Part shown: in pieces, positions 11,701-23,700 of the stretch | How positions within the stretch are numbered: the stretch's first letter is position 1 | Layout: every line of letters begins with the position of its first letter | Assembly: GCA_964036045.1 (NCBI GenBank) | Contig: OZ038382.1 | Coordinates: 103,760,007 to 103,824,006, forward strand | Direction: 5' to 3' | DNA length: 64,000 bases | Source: Eutreptiella sp. 'Long Island Sound 2002' | Lineage: Eukaryota; Euglenozoa; Euglenophyceae; Eutreptiales; Eutreptiaceae | Program-made: the position numbers and the translations under genes | Notes under the pieces: model-generated | What the model was told of the DNA's origin: nothing | Seen by the model: the letters and a program-made list of their open reading frames with translations, nothing else | Databases searched by the model: none

Positions 11701-14700
11701 CATTTGGACTTTGCAGCATGTTGCAGTTGTTGTTAATTGTGGCATGGTTGCGGCATGCTTGCTGGAATTATTTGTAATAGTTTTGAGGGGGCGGAATGTT
11801 GTTTTTGGGGGACGGGGTGACCATAAAGGCGGGGGACGTAATTCAATGGTAAGAACATGAAAATTGGATCTGCCTGTAGGTTCTGCAGTTGCCGAACAGC
11901 AGGTGAGCTGACATTTGACATGCTCAGATTGGGGACCAAAGGTTTGGGGGGAGGGGGGGATGTTTCATCAGTCAGTCTGAACAGCCTCAGCGACTGTACA
12001 CAGTGGTGACACACTACACTGTATGCAAATAGTTTGCCTGTGAGAGTGCGCTACTGAGAGGAGGTCCACTCAGACCCTGTTTGCAGCACCTGCAGTCCAA
12101 CTGAGGACTGCAAGGTTCAGACAATGATCCAAAGGCAGAAGAAGGCAATCTATTATGCTGGGCACTTCCTCAACAGGAGATCTTGACTTCCCTGTCCAAA
12201 CAAATAACTTCCACCAACATGGACCAATGTATACAGCAAAACAGGTGGAATATCATTTTGTTTGAACCAGCCTGAGCACAAGATGCCAAAGCACTCAGGT
12301 TCATACTTCCACCTCCACAATCTTCTCCACCTCCACAATCTTCTCTACAATCTCGACTCCTCCAGCTCCTTCCACCTCAACGGTCTTCTCAACCTCCACA
12401 ATCTTCTCCACAATCACTGGAACCTGACGTGCAGATTCAGATGAACACCTTGGATGAGATGGATGACCAAACCCCACAACTGACACAATCATCCCAAATA
12501 ATCTCTCTTGCACTGACCAACCCGATGCTTTAAAAGAGACTGAGATGGGCAATCCGTATTGCAAAGGATATGTTGTAGTGGTGCACTGTTGGCCTGAAAT
12601 TCCAAACCCAGAACCCTTGAGATGAAGCTTTTGCTGTGCCCAAGGAGCCAGGGCCCAGCCTCTTGCAGTGGACCTCAGCTTGCAGGACAATCTCAAACTA
12701 GAATCTCCGGAATGTGGGGCGTTTGCCATGAAAGTGTGGTGCCAACCTCCATCAATGGTACGGCCACAGGGAATTGAAGTCTAATGTGCAACTGGTACAA
12801 GGATTCAGGGATAAGAAGAAAGGACTGCAATAACAATCAACAGGAACCAGTGTCACAAATTATTGATACTGCTTTCTCCAATTTGCATCCGCCTGCAAAA
12901 CAATTGCACAATGCTTGCAGGAGCTGTAGGAGCTAATTTGTTGCTTTTTGCCCCAGATACCTCCCGCGGTCACTCCTAGAGGGCAGCCTGGAACACAGTG
13001 TTCTCAACATGGTGCATTTGGCCTCATGGCCACCCTACCGCCAAGCACCTTGGGCTGCACCAGCTGACCCCTATTTGCTTGGCGCATGCTCACCTACCCC
13101 CACAGATTGATCTCTTGGGCAGCATTTGGGAACTGTCCGAGTGGGACGGTTTATTGAACGTCCCATTCTGTGTTGTCTCCGTATGTGGCAGACTTATTGC
13201 AGAGGATGTTCCTCCAGATCAGTCATCACCCGCATACTGCAATTCAACACACCTCAACTTCGACAGTTTTCTCAATGACTTTTTCAATCTCAATAGGAAC
13301 TTCGACCTCCACGATTTTTTCAATCACCTTCTCGATCTCAAGCGGAATCTCCACCTCAACGATCTTCTCAATCACTTTCTCAATCTCAATCGGAACCTCC
13401 ACCTCGACGATCTTCTCTATCACTTTCTCAACTTCCACAATTTTCTCAATCTCGACGATACGGTCTATTGGTTTCTCAACGATTCTCTCGACCGGTACCT
13501 CCACAATCTTCTCAACGTACCGTTCAACAGGCTTCTCAACAATTCTCTCAACCGGTACCTCCACAATCTTCTCAACGTACCGTTCAACAGGCTTCTCAAC
13601 AATTCGCTCCACTGTGACCTCCACAACCTTCTCAACGTATCGTTCAACTGGCTTCTCAATGTACTTTTCAACCGGGACCTCCACAATCTTTTCGACATAT
13701 TTTTCAACTGGTTTCTCAACAATTCTCTCAACCGGTACCTCCACAATCTTCTCAACGTACCGTTCAACAGGCTTCTCAACAATTCGCTCCACTGTGACCT
13801 CCACAACCTTCTCAACGTATCGTTCAACTGGCTTCTCAATGTACTTTTCAACCGGGACCTCCACAATCTTTTCGACATATTTTTCAACTGGTTTCTCAAC
13901 ATATCTGTCAACCGGAACCTCCACAAGCTTCTCGACATATCGTTCGACTGGCCTCTCAACAATTTTCTCAACCTGGACCTCCACAATCTTCTCAACAATC
14001 TTCTCTACTGGCACAATCTTCTCAACAATCTTATCCACCTGAACAATCTTCTCGATCGGCACCTCAACAATCTTATCCACCTGAACAATTTTCTCAATCG
14101 GGACCTCCACAACCTTCTCAACTGGCACCTGCACAATTCTTTCAATGATCTTTTCAACAGGGACTTCCACAATTCTTTCCTCTGGCACCCGTACCACTTT
14201 TTCGATGACCTTTTCAACAGGAACTTCAATTATCTTTTGCTCAGGCACCCTTACAATTTTCTCCACCACCTTCTCAACTACTGTTGGCACTTCCACTGTG
14301 ACAACTTTCTCAATGACCTTTTCGACTGGCACCTCAATTGTCCTTTGAACTGGCACCTGAACAACTTTCTCGGAATACTTCTCAATTGGAACCTCAATGA
14401 TTTTTTCGACTTCCACCTTCACGATTTTTTCCACCACCTTTTCCACTGGCACTTCAATCACCTTTTCGATATGTACAGGCGTGACTTTCTCGACAACTTT
14501 CTCGAAAGGCACCTCAATGATGGTCTCAGCTGGCACCTCGACAACGCGCTCGATGATTTTTTCCACCGGTACTTCATAGATTATTTGCTCAGGAACACGC
14601 ACGACTTTCTCAATGACCTTCTCCACCACCACTTCCTTTGGAATTTCCACAATTCGCTCCACAATCTTCTCAATTGGAACTTCAATTTCATGAATTTTTG

Positions 14701-17700
14701 GCACTTCGACAATCTTCTCAATGATCTTTTCAACTGCAACCTCAATCCTCTGGTACTCTGGCACCTTGACCACCTTCTCAACGTAATTCTCCACTGGGAC
14801 TTCAATCTCACGGACGCAAGGGACTTGCACCAGCTTTTCCACAATCTTTTCCACAGGCACTTCAATCTCATGCCTCTCAGGAACTCGCATTACTTTTTCA
14901 ACAACCCGCTCCACTGGCACCTCAATTATCTTTACTTCAGGAACCTTGACGATCTTCTCAACTGTCTTCTCAATTGGAACCTCAATTCTGGTGACCTCTG
15001 GAACCTTGACGACCTTCTCAACGTACTTTTCAACTGGCACTTCAATCTCTCGCACCGCTGGGATTTGGACAAGCTTCTCAACAATCTTCTCCACAGGGAC
15101 CTCAACTTCATGCCTCTCAGGCACACGGTTGACTTTTTCCACAATACGTTCCACAGGAACCTCGATTTCATGGATCTCTGGCACTGGCTTCACTCTTTCG
15201 ACGATTTTCTCCACTGGAACTTCCCGCTCAATGACTTCGGGAACCGTAACCACCTTTTCCACAATTCTCTCAACTGGCACCTCAATCTCATGAACTTCTG
15301 GAACACGGACGATTTTTTCAACAATCTTCTCAACGGGTACCTCGATTTCGTGAATCTCAGGCTGGCGCACAATCTTCTCCACAATTCTCTCGATGGGAAT
15401 CTCACGTTCAACAACTTCTGGAACGGTGACTACCTTCTCAACAATGCGTTCAACTGGAACTTCAACGGTTTTCAACTCGGGAACCTTGTAGACACAGCAA
15501 AGTGGAGGATGCCCAAATGTGTCACCTCATTGTTTCAACAGGCACCAATGAACAGCAACAACAACATCCTTAGTGATAAATGAACAGAGCACCCTGAGAG
15601 ACTCAGATGTTCAGGAGGACCCAGTTCAAACCAGGGGGGGCGGGGGGGTGAAATTTCAGAGAAACTGGGAGTGGTGGATAAAATGACAAACATGTGAAGT
15701 TTCAGAAGCAAAAAGGGCAATGCATTCCACAGTCTAACTTGGGAGCACCTGTATTCTCCAAAACAGACCCGATTGAACCTCAGAAGTGGAAAAACAAATG
15801 GCACCCTACCCAGACAATGACACACTCCAAAACACATACAGTCAGACACGGGGCAACTCACAATAAAACGGGGTCTGGGGGGTATGGGAACCAAAAAGGT
15901 GATCAGAACACCACGAAATTCACACCAAATTGGAAACAAAGCAAAGACGCAACACCATGACCTTGTGAGGGGTGTGCATTTATGAAATTGTTTCCTTTCT
16001 TTTTCCTCATTGGAGACTTTCTCAGCATTTTGTTACAGGCAGGAAACGCTTTGATGAGATCGGTCAGCTTCAGGACTGCCATCTTCACTGCCGCCTGGTC
16101 CGACTACACAGTCTGAAAAGATTGCATCGCTATTCTCCAATTCAGCAAAACACCCCCCTAAATCTTGCGAAAAGTGTACAAACATGCCCCTCAAAATGAC
16201 CGCGCCGACGAGGCGACCCTGAATCTAGCCTTCGTTTGGTTGATTTGTGTCGACCCTGAATCTAGCCTTCGTTTGGTTGATTTGTGTCGCCTACAAAAGG
16301 ATATGTGGGTCCAAAATGGAGGGTTTTGGAAGCAGCATCCGGGGATTCGTATATGCATAGGGATCGGATTTGAAGCTGCACTAGCAAAGTTTGTATGCCC
16401 AATAACACTATTTCGAAGTTTCAGCCCTGAAATCCTAAGAAATCGAATCCCTACATTAATTATTTGATAGCACTGGCGACAGCGATCGGCCAAATGTCGG
16501 CGCGCTCATGGAATCTTAAATTGCAGAACGGATTTCTGTTTGGTATGTGCGCCTGTGTGCTAGATGAGATGCAGTAAACGAATTTGCGAGCGGTTGTCGA
16601 TTCGTGTGCCTCACACCTTTTCCTCCCCTCGTACTGAGGCTGTGCCTTTGGGGTATGTGGTGTATGTTTTGAATGAGCTTCGTGTATTGTAGGAAGCAGA
16701 ACGGTGCTTGTGGTTGTGTTTCCGCTGATGCAGAGTGCTTTTCATGTTGGAATGTGGGATGCGTGAGGGCATGCTTGTGGATGGTGGGATGGAATGGTTT
16801 GGGTAGGTTGAAGTATGTGTTTTGCTGGCTGTTTACTTTGCTGCGTTTTCAGTTTTCAATACGAGCGGACTGAGTGGAATGAGTGGACCATTTGCAGCTA
16901 TGTTGCTTTGCTTGCACTGTGCATTTGAAACATATAGGCAAAAATGTGAGGTATAATGGCGTGAACTCCGCAAAAAGGCAAAAAGGTAGAAAGGCAACAA
17001 CCGGGCAACCAAAAAAGGCAAAAAAGGCAAAAAGGCAACAACTGGGCAAGCCAAAGGTTCAAACCCTACACCCCATTTGCATGAAGGATCCCACATTGCA
17101 CTGTGCATTTGAAACATATAGGCAACTATGTGAGGTAAAATGGCGTGAACTCGTGAATGGCAACAACCGGGCAAAGCCAAACCAATGTGTGCACCCAATT
17201 TGCGTGAAGGATGTGACATTGATAACGCACCGGCAGAATGCATTCCCGAGGAGGTGGGAAAGTGAAGGATCCCAATGTGAGTAGGGAAATTGGGATGCAA
17301 ATGGTGGCAATGAAGGGAAAGTGTGGGAGAAACTTTGAACAACGTGGTTGCGACACACATGGAACAATGTATGGTGACGAGCATGAATTTGTTGGCTTTG
17401 TGCATGACCTGGAACTTGTTGGAACATGCGATTTGAGAACGCTCATGTTTGTTGTTGTGCCTAACTAAGGGAAACAAACCATAGTGGCAACGGTTTTTGT
17501 CTTGAAACTTCAACGTGAACAATGAATATGTTATGTCTATGGTCTTCACGTTTGTTGTTGTTGTTGTGCCTATATGCGGGAAATGAACAATAGAGGGAAG
17601 TTGGAAAATTGTAGCTGGGGAAAAACAAGTAACGGGGAACATGATTCCGCTTCTGTGCCTGGCAACGGTTTTTGAACGTGAAAATACACTTGCAGCATGT

Positions 17701-20700
17701 GCCATGCATTGCATTTCATTGCGGATACCGTAACATATAAATAAACATAAAAAAGCACACATGCAATGCATGCAGAAACACAAACACACACACACACACA
17801 CACACACACATGCACGGAGCACATATGCATGCACACACACCCGTAATGGGACCCTAGGGGGTATTAGTATGGGGTGCAATGCAAATATTGCATTGAAATA
17901 CTAAGTAGGCGTGTTCATGACAGCCGTAGGACAGTGTAGAAGTCCGACGGTTAATGCAAGGTGAGGCGTGTAAGATGTCCATGAGCTGCAGTGTGCACGT
18001 TAGGGTACTATTCCAAGGGAACTACATGTACGGGCCCTCTTAACCTCATCGTCCGTGTAGGTGGGAACTTCTAGCTGGGAAAATTGGGAAATTTTAGCTT
18101 GGAAAATAGAGTGTTGTGCATGGGTAGTATAAATAAAAGAATAGTGCCCCGGTATTTAGGTAGGCGGGGCATAGGTACAGTAGAAGAGAGAAGGAACGAA
18201 GTAGAGTTGGGGGCCAAAGGGTTTGTTTAGCAAATTAGACTTACCGCCCCCTTTGTTGATTGTAGACATGGTGAAGAACAACACTGTCACTGTGAAGAAC
18301 ATTAGGAAGGGTTCAGGCGTGCGGCACAGGCAAAATATCAAGAAGCGGACCAAGCAAAATGTAGCACGGAAATTGGCAAGGCATGCCGAAGAGTATTCAG
18401 GGAAGTTACTACTGTTGGTACCAGTCCTCATCGTTGCCATGTTGGGAGCATTCCTATGGGCACGTGGCCGGAGGGTCCTACGTCAGCATAACCATGAGTG
18501 CCCGTTGCCCGATTACTTGATGCCAATCACCGGAGCCCTGTTGATCCATGACTACATCGATGGGACAATGGAACGTGTGCTGACACGAGTTGCTCGTAAC
18601 GTGGTAAGCAAGGAGCCGGGGGCCGGCCGGCTTGTGGCGCAGTATGGTGGCCACTTCTCTTTCGTTCGTGGCCAAAGCAACCGTGTACGACTGTGGTATC
18701 CATTAGAAGAAGAGGCACCGGGGGCATTAGTACAATTGCGGGACCGCTTTGCGGATGATTTCCTATGTGCATTGCTAGCACTGATGGTGAATGCATACAG
18801 GCCCCACCAGGGCATAGGGTTGCATACGGACGATGAGGATTATGAGGAGCCAGTATTTGTGGTATCCTTGGAGGGCACGGCAACATTGCAGTTCATGGAA
18901 TTTGATTCGCCTGCATCGTTTGGGATCCATCGACGAAGAGATTTTAGCGTTTAGGGATGCATTTCAAACGCGGTATGAAAGAATGACGGCTATGTCTGTG
19001 GAACTCGCTGAAGAGCGGGTTGTGTCCTATTTGGACCAGATCTCCGCTTATCGGAGGTCCCCTATAGGTGATGCGGCACGCCGGGCACCGGAAGACACGG
19101 AGTTTGCGCTGCAGCTACCTGAGGACATTCTGCAAGATATTCGGCGGATGGAGCGGGCCCATAATTGGTGACCGGGAGCATCGGTAAAGGAGAGGCTACG
19201 GCAAATAGCGGCCCATGGCCATCCTTCAGGCAAGCAACCGCAGCGGCAGAGATTTGCCTTGTCCTTGCGGTGGATGTGGGGGTAGTGAACGGGAATGTAA
19301 GTAGAAAAAGGGAACGGAAGGGAATTTGTAGTGAGGTGGTGGCTTGGGATGCTTGGGATGGGTTTAAATGGGGCAAGTGGAGTAGGCAGAAGCTCCCTAG
19401 GGAGGTGCACGGGGTGGTGGAAGATGATGTGCACATGGTGTACGTACCTCATATGTCTACACGCACACATACACACACACACACACATGCATAACTACAT
19501 ATATCTATATGTCTGTTTTCGTGGGGGGGGGGGGGGAACTGGGGGTTTCTGAGGAACTAACAGGTTTTTTGCCGAAATCGGCTCAGTGCGCAAAAATATC
19601 GTTCCATAAGAGGGGGGGGGGTGTATACTTTCCAAAAAGTGCTTGAAAAGGGCTTTCCAATGAACTAGGTCCCGGGCTCCAAGGTGCCAAGATGATGGAG
19701 ATATTGTCTGTACACTTTTTTCGTTTTGGGTTCCTGCTGCCGCCAAATTTTTTGTAACATGTGTGTGGACACACAAATGTGACAGAAAATGGACCGTTGC
19801 TTGAGTTGAGCACCTTGTTGGACCGTTCTTCTTGCATTATTGAACTCCCCACATCAAAATACATCATTATACCTTTTATGGTTTTCTGTTGTAGTGACGA
19901 TATGTTGGAACTATGCCCGATTCTCTCCCAAACCCCATTTGGTGCGTATTCTGCAAAGACAGCCCAAAATCCTGGAAGCATCCAACTTGCGCCCTGATTT
20001 CCGAAAAAGTATTCCTTTGTCTGCGGAGACATCATTTGTGACGAGAGACACATGAAATGTTCTAGGCGTTTTGGACGAATTTAAAAAAAGGTTCTACGAC
20101 GCGCACAACGTCCGCAACGCGCAGAACGAATTAGTGTGGCTCCGGGGACACATGGAGAGCCACGGATGCAATACGCGCGCAACACATACGACGCGCACGA
20201 CGTGTTGTGTAACAGAGTACCACTGTTGGGGGGGGGGGGGGGGGCGTCCTCGCAGTTGGGTATCCAGCCTACGCGGTTGTTCCACCAGGGTTCGCACTGG
20301 TCCCATGGGTAGGGATGGCAGAGGCCTCCGCCGCCTTGACCGTCTCGTTCCGCCCCACCACGCCCATGACAGACTACACGTCGTGGGCGTCCCCGAAGCA
20401 CTTGATGTGCATGTGCTTCCCGCACGCTCCACACGCCCAACGCGTACTCCCGTTGCGGCAATGCGTGCACAAGAGGCGGCTCGCAAAGCGCTTCGGTGCA
20501 TGCACCGTAGGGACCGCAGCGTTTGGCGTTGTGTTGTTGAACTCCGCGCCGCTAAAGTACCGCTGCTTGAGGATGTCCCATTGGAATTCCCACATGGTGG
20601 TCTTCTCGTCCACCAATCCCAATGCCTTGGCGGTGGCAAAAGCATTCCCAGCCGCGCACCGCACCATGAACGCACGCACAGCGTGGCTCCAGGTCATTTG

Positions 20701-23700
20701 CCTCCCCAGTTGGCGCATTTGCAGCGCCATTTGGTTGGCCCCATCTACGGCACGGGAGAACTCCCGGTAGCACGCTACAACCAGAGGGAGAGGGTTCCCT
20801 CTCCGGTCTTTGGGCACCTCCTCCCCATACCAACAATTGGTAAGGAAGGGGACCAAGCGTGGGGGTTTGTGCCCCACCTTCGGGTTCTTGTACACGGCAA
20901 GTTCATAGTTCTTGTCGGCCACAATTGCCCGTGCCATGTCGCCCTCCTAGGTAAGGGCGGCTGCCCTTGTAAGGCCGGCATCTCGCTTACGCTTTGAAAG
21001 CATGAGAAACGGCCGACGTTGGGCCGCGAATTCCTCGGCAAGCCCATGACTTCCGAAGAAGCTGTCCGCACAAAGGACGGTGGACTGAGGGATCATCCTC
21101 GCCCATAGACGCATGATACCCTTAGCGTCGTACTTGCCGCAACATGACCCAAAGCGGCGGACCTTGCCGCGACGCCCGGTGTAGAGGTAGACGTCGAAGA
21201 CGTAGCCCCCCCCATTGTCCGCAAGGACGTATAATTTGATGCCCGTAGAATGGGGCTTACGGGCAATGTATTGCCGTAGCCCCAAGCATCGGCCACCACT
21301 ATAGGGAACGACAGCCTCGTCCCCACAAACCGCCCCACCAATTTCCCATGCAGCGCTCCATGTTGCGTTGCACTCCTCAATCAAATCCGCCACATCGGTC
21401 CGTAATAACCGTTGTAGACAGTAGTAGATTTCCCGGGGGAGTAGGGACGCCATATACTTGTTGTACGCAAGGTGGCGCTTGTCCCATATCCCGTCTACCT
21501 GCATGGGACGTACCATTCCCAAGCAGATTAGGAAATCATTGTACCTGCACAGTGGGATGCAGGTGCTAGTGCTGTAGCACACGTACGACACATTGCACAT
21601 GTCGTACGCGTGTACAGTGCTTACCCTACCATTGCCCTTGGGGCCTAGAGACACGGTCTGCGTGTCAAATGCGTCCTACAACGATCTCAATGGCACTGGC
21701 CCACCTAGCGTGTCCTACAGCGATTTCACTCTGCGGAGACGGCGTGCACGTCGCGCACCACATACTTTTCCACCCATGGGAGCAGGGATCGATGGTTGGT
21801 TTCCAGTAGGATTGCACGCTGCAGGCCACATATGGGTCGCAGCATATACTCTGAGATCTCATCTAGGGAATAGGCCCATAGTTTCGATCTTCTTGGTCGA
21901 ACACCATGCTCCAGATTTGCGGCACAGTCCACACGCGGTCCCACCACCCAACAGCCCCACAGTAATGTACAAAAACAGGCCGGTGGTCAAACCTCACCTT
22001 TCGTCCCCACGCCGGATCCACATGTCCCTGCGCTCCGGGGGGGACAAAAACCACTGTGGCCTTTGCCTTGCGAAGGGCCTTTGCCTTTGCCTTGCTGAGG
22101 GCCTTGGCCTTTGCCTTGCTGACGGCCTTGGCCTTTGCCTTGCTGAGGGCCTTGGCCTTTGCCTTGCTAAGGGCCTTGGCCTTTGCCTTGTTGAGGGCCT
22201 TGGCCTTTGCCTTTGCCTTTGGTGTTGGGCATGTTGTCCAGGTCGGGGCGTTGTGGCCGGGGACCGAGGGCGAAATCCTGCGGCTCGGAAGCCCGCAGTA
22301 GGTGGGTACGGAGAGGAAGACCGTCGCGTCTCTGACCCAGACATTTGAGTTGGGCCTGCCCCAACACCCACGCGTTCATCTCTCACCCACTGCGGGCCGC
22401 CGAGCCGCAGGAGTTGCCCCTCGGTCCCAGGCCACAGCTCCCCGACCAGGGTCGTTGTTCAGCCCCCAACCCACGTACTGCGGGCCGCCGAGCCGCAGGA
22501 GTTCGCCCTCAGTCCCCGGCCACAGCGCCCCGACGAGGGTCGTCGTTCATCCCCCAACCCACCTACTGCAGGCCGCCGAGCCGGAGGAGTTCGCCCTCGG
22601 TCTCCGGCCACATCGCCCCGACCAGGGTCGTCGTTCCCAAGACGCACTTCCTCGCCTCAAGGGGGAGGTTGAAAATAAAAGAGTGCCCTATGTGTAAGAG
22701 ACGCTCGGTGCACACTTGCCGAAGAGCTGGAAATTGGAACGTCTCGCCGAAGTCTGGGTCGCTGCGGGGGGGCTTGCGCAGGGAGCAATGACGCAAATTG
22801 CGGCCTCTCCGGTGGGGGGGTAGACTGAGACGCTCGCCGCTGGAGCAATGAACCGTACTACGGGGTGGGGCATGGCCGCTTTGGGGCGGGAGCCAGTGGG
22901 AGGAGTGAGGAACGGCGGTGCCTGCTATACTGGGTCAGTGTCACTTGATCACTAGCTGGAGGGGGCAGTGGCCGACGAGGCACAGGTTGTGGGGCCGGCT
23001 TGGGGATACGGGGGGGTTTTGGGGTAGCACACAGGATTTCAAGCACCACTGCTGCATGCTCCCTCGTCCCTGCTGAGGAAATGCGAACGGCTAATTCGCA
23101 TGCCCTCCTGCCACACCCGCAGGGGGTTTTTCTTGGGCTGCTGAACCGCAAACCGGTACATCGCTCGGCGGTTCAGCACCCCGTCTACGAAATACTGAAC
23201 CCCACCCGCGTGATTCTCCCGGATGAGGTGCAGTGTTTTGGCACTGTAGGGCCCATGAACAGTGGGTTTGGGGGGGGGTGGGGTCCTTTGGTGCGTACTT
23301 GGGGGGTTGTGGGGGGGATGGCGGTGGCACGGCAGTGCACATCAGGGCCTCCTCCACGGCTTCCGGGGCTACCTGGTATGGAGTTGAGGTAACGTGGGGT
23401 CTAGGCGGAGGACTTACTGGTGCCGGAGGGGTTGTTGGTGCACCGCTGGATGAAGGGGGACAGGGGGGCGGTGTCGGCAATGGAGGCTGGGGCGTGGCCA
23501 GTTCGCTGAGACACTTCTCAGCGTCAGAGTCCCACGGTGGGGGTTAGGTTAGATCCCCCCAGCCGCATTCCGGGAAGGAAGGGGCTGGAGGGGACGGAAG
23601 AGGCCAGGGTAAGGGGGCTAGACGACATGGCAAATTGCGGCCCGCAGTGGGTGGGGGATGAACGCGTGGGTGTTGGGGCAGACCCAACTCAAATGTCTGG

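Larger units (their letters stand above)
15485..18120. other. Gene-free start of intron 4
   Basis: No supportable gene is seen. The stretch holds the second dispersed-repeat copy, a 37-bp and a 184-bp tandem duplication, a GGCAAAAA-rich block (16975-17045) and a CA microsatellite at 17784-17810. Long minus-strand frames here read mainly through the microsatellite. Confidence 0.55.

Noticed and set aside
12998-15583. Open frame of 861 codons on the plus strand over the alveolin core (Asn/Leu/Phe-rich)
   Set aside because: It is the antisense of the EKIVEVP repeat, whose codons (GAG, AAG, GTT) never give stops in reverse. The minus strand has splice ends and a known protein family.
16833-17879. 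348-codon minus-strand frame
   Set aside because: It passes through a CA microsatellite (poly Cys-Val) and a duplicated non-coding block; no protein-like stretch.
19583-20053. 156-codon minus-strand frame
   Set aside because: No motif, no neighbours, no splice signals; cannot be distinguished from chance.
21593-22348. 251-codon plus-strand frame with [14 protein letters not shown] repeats
   Set aside because: It is a translation of the 24-bp minisatellite and lies antisense to the PiggyBac-like remnant.
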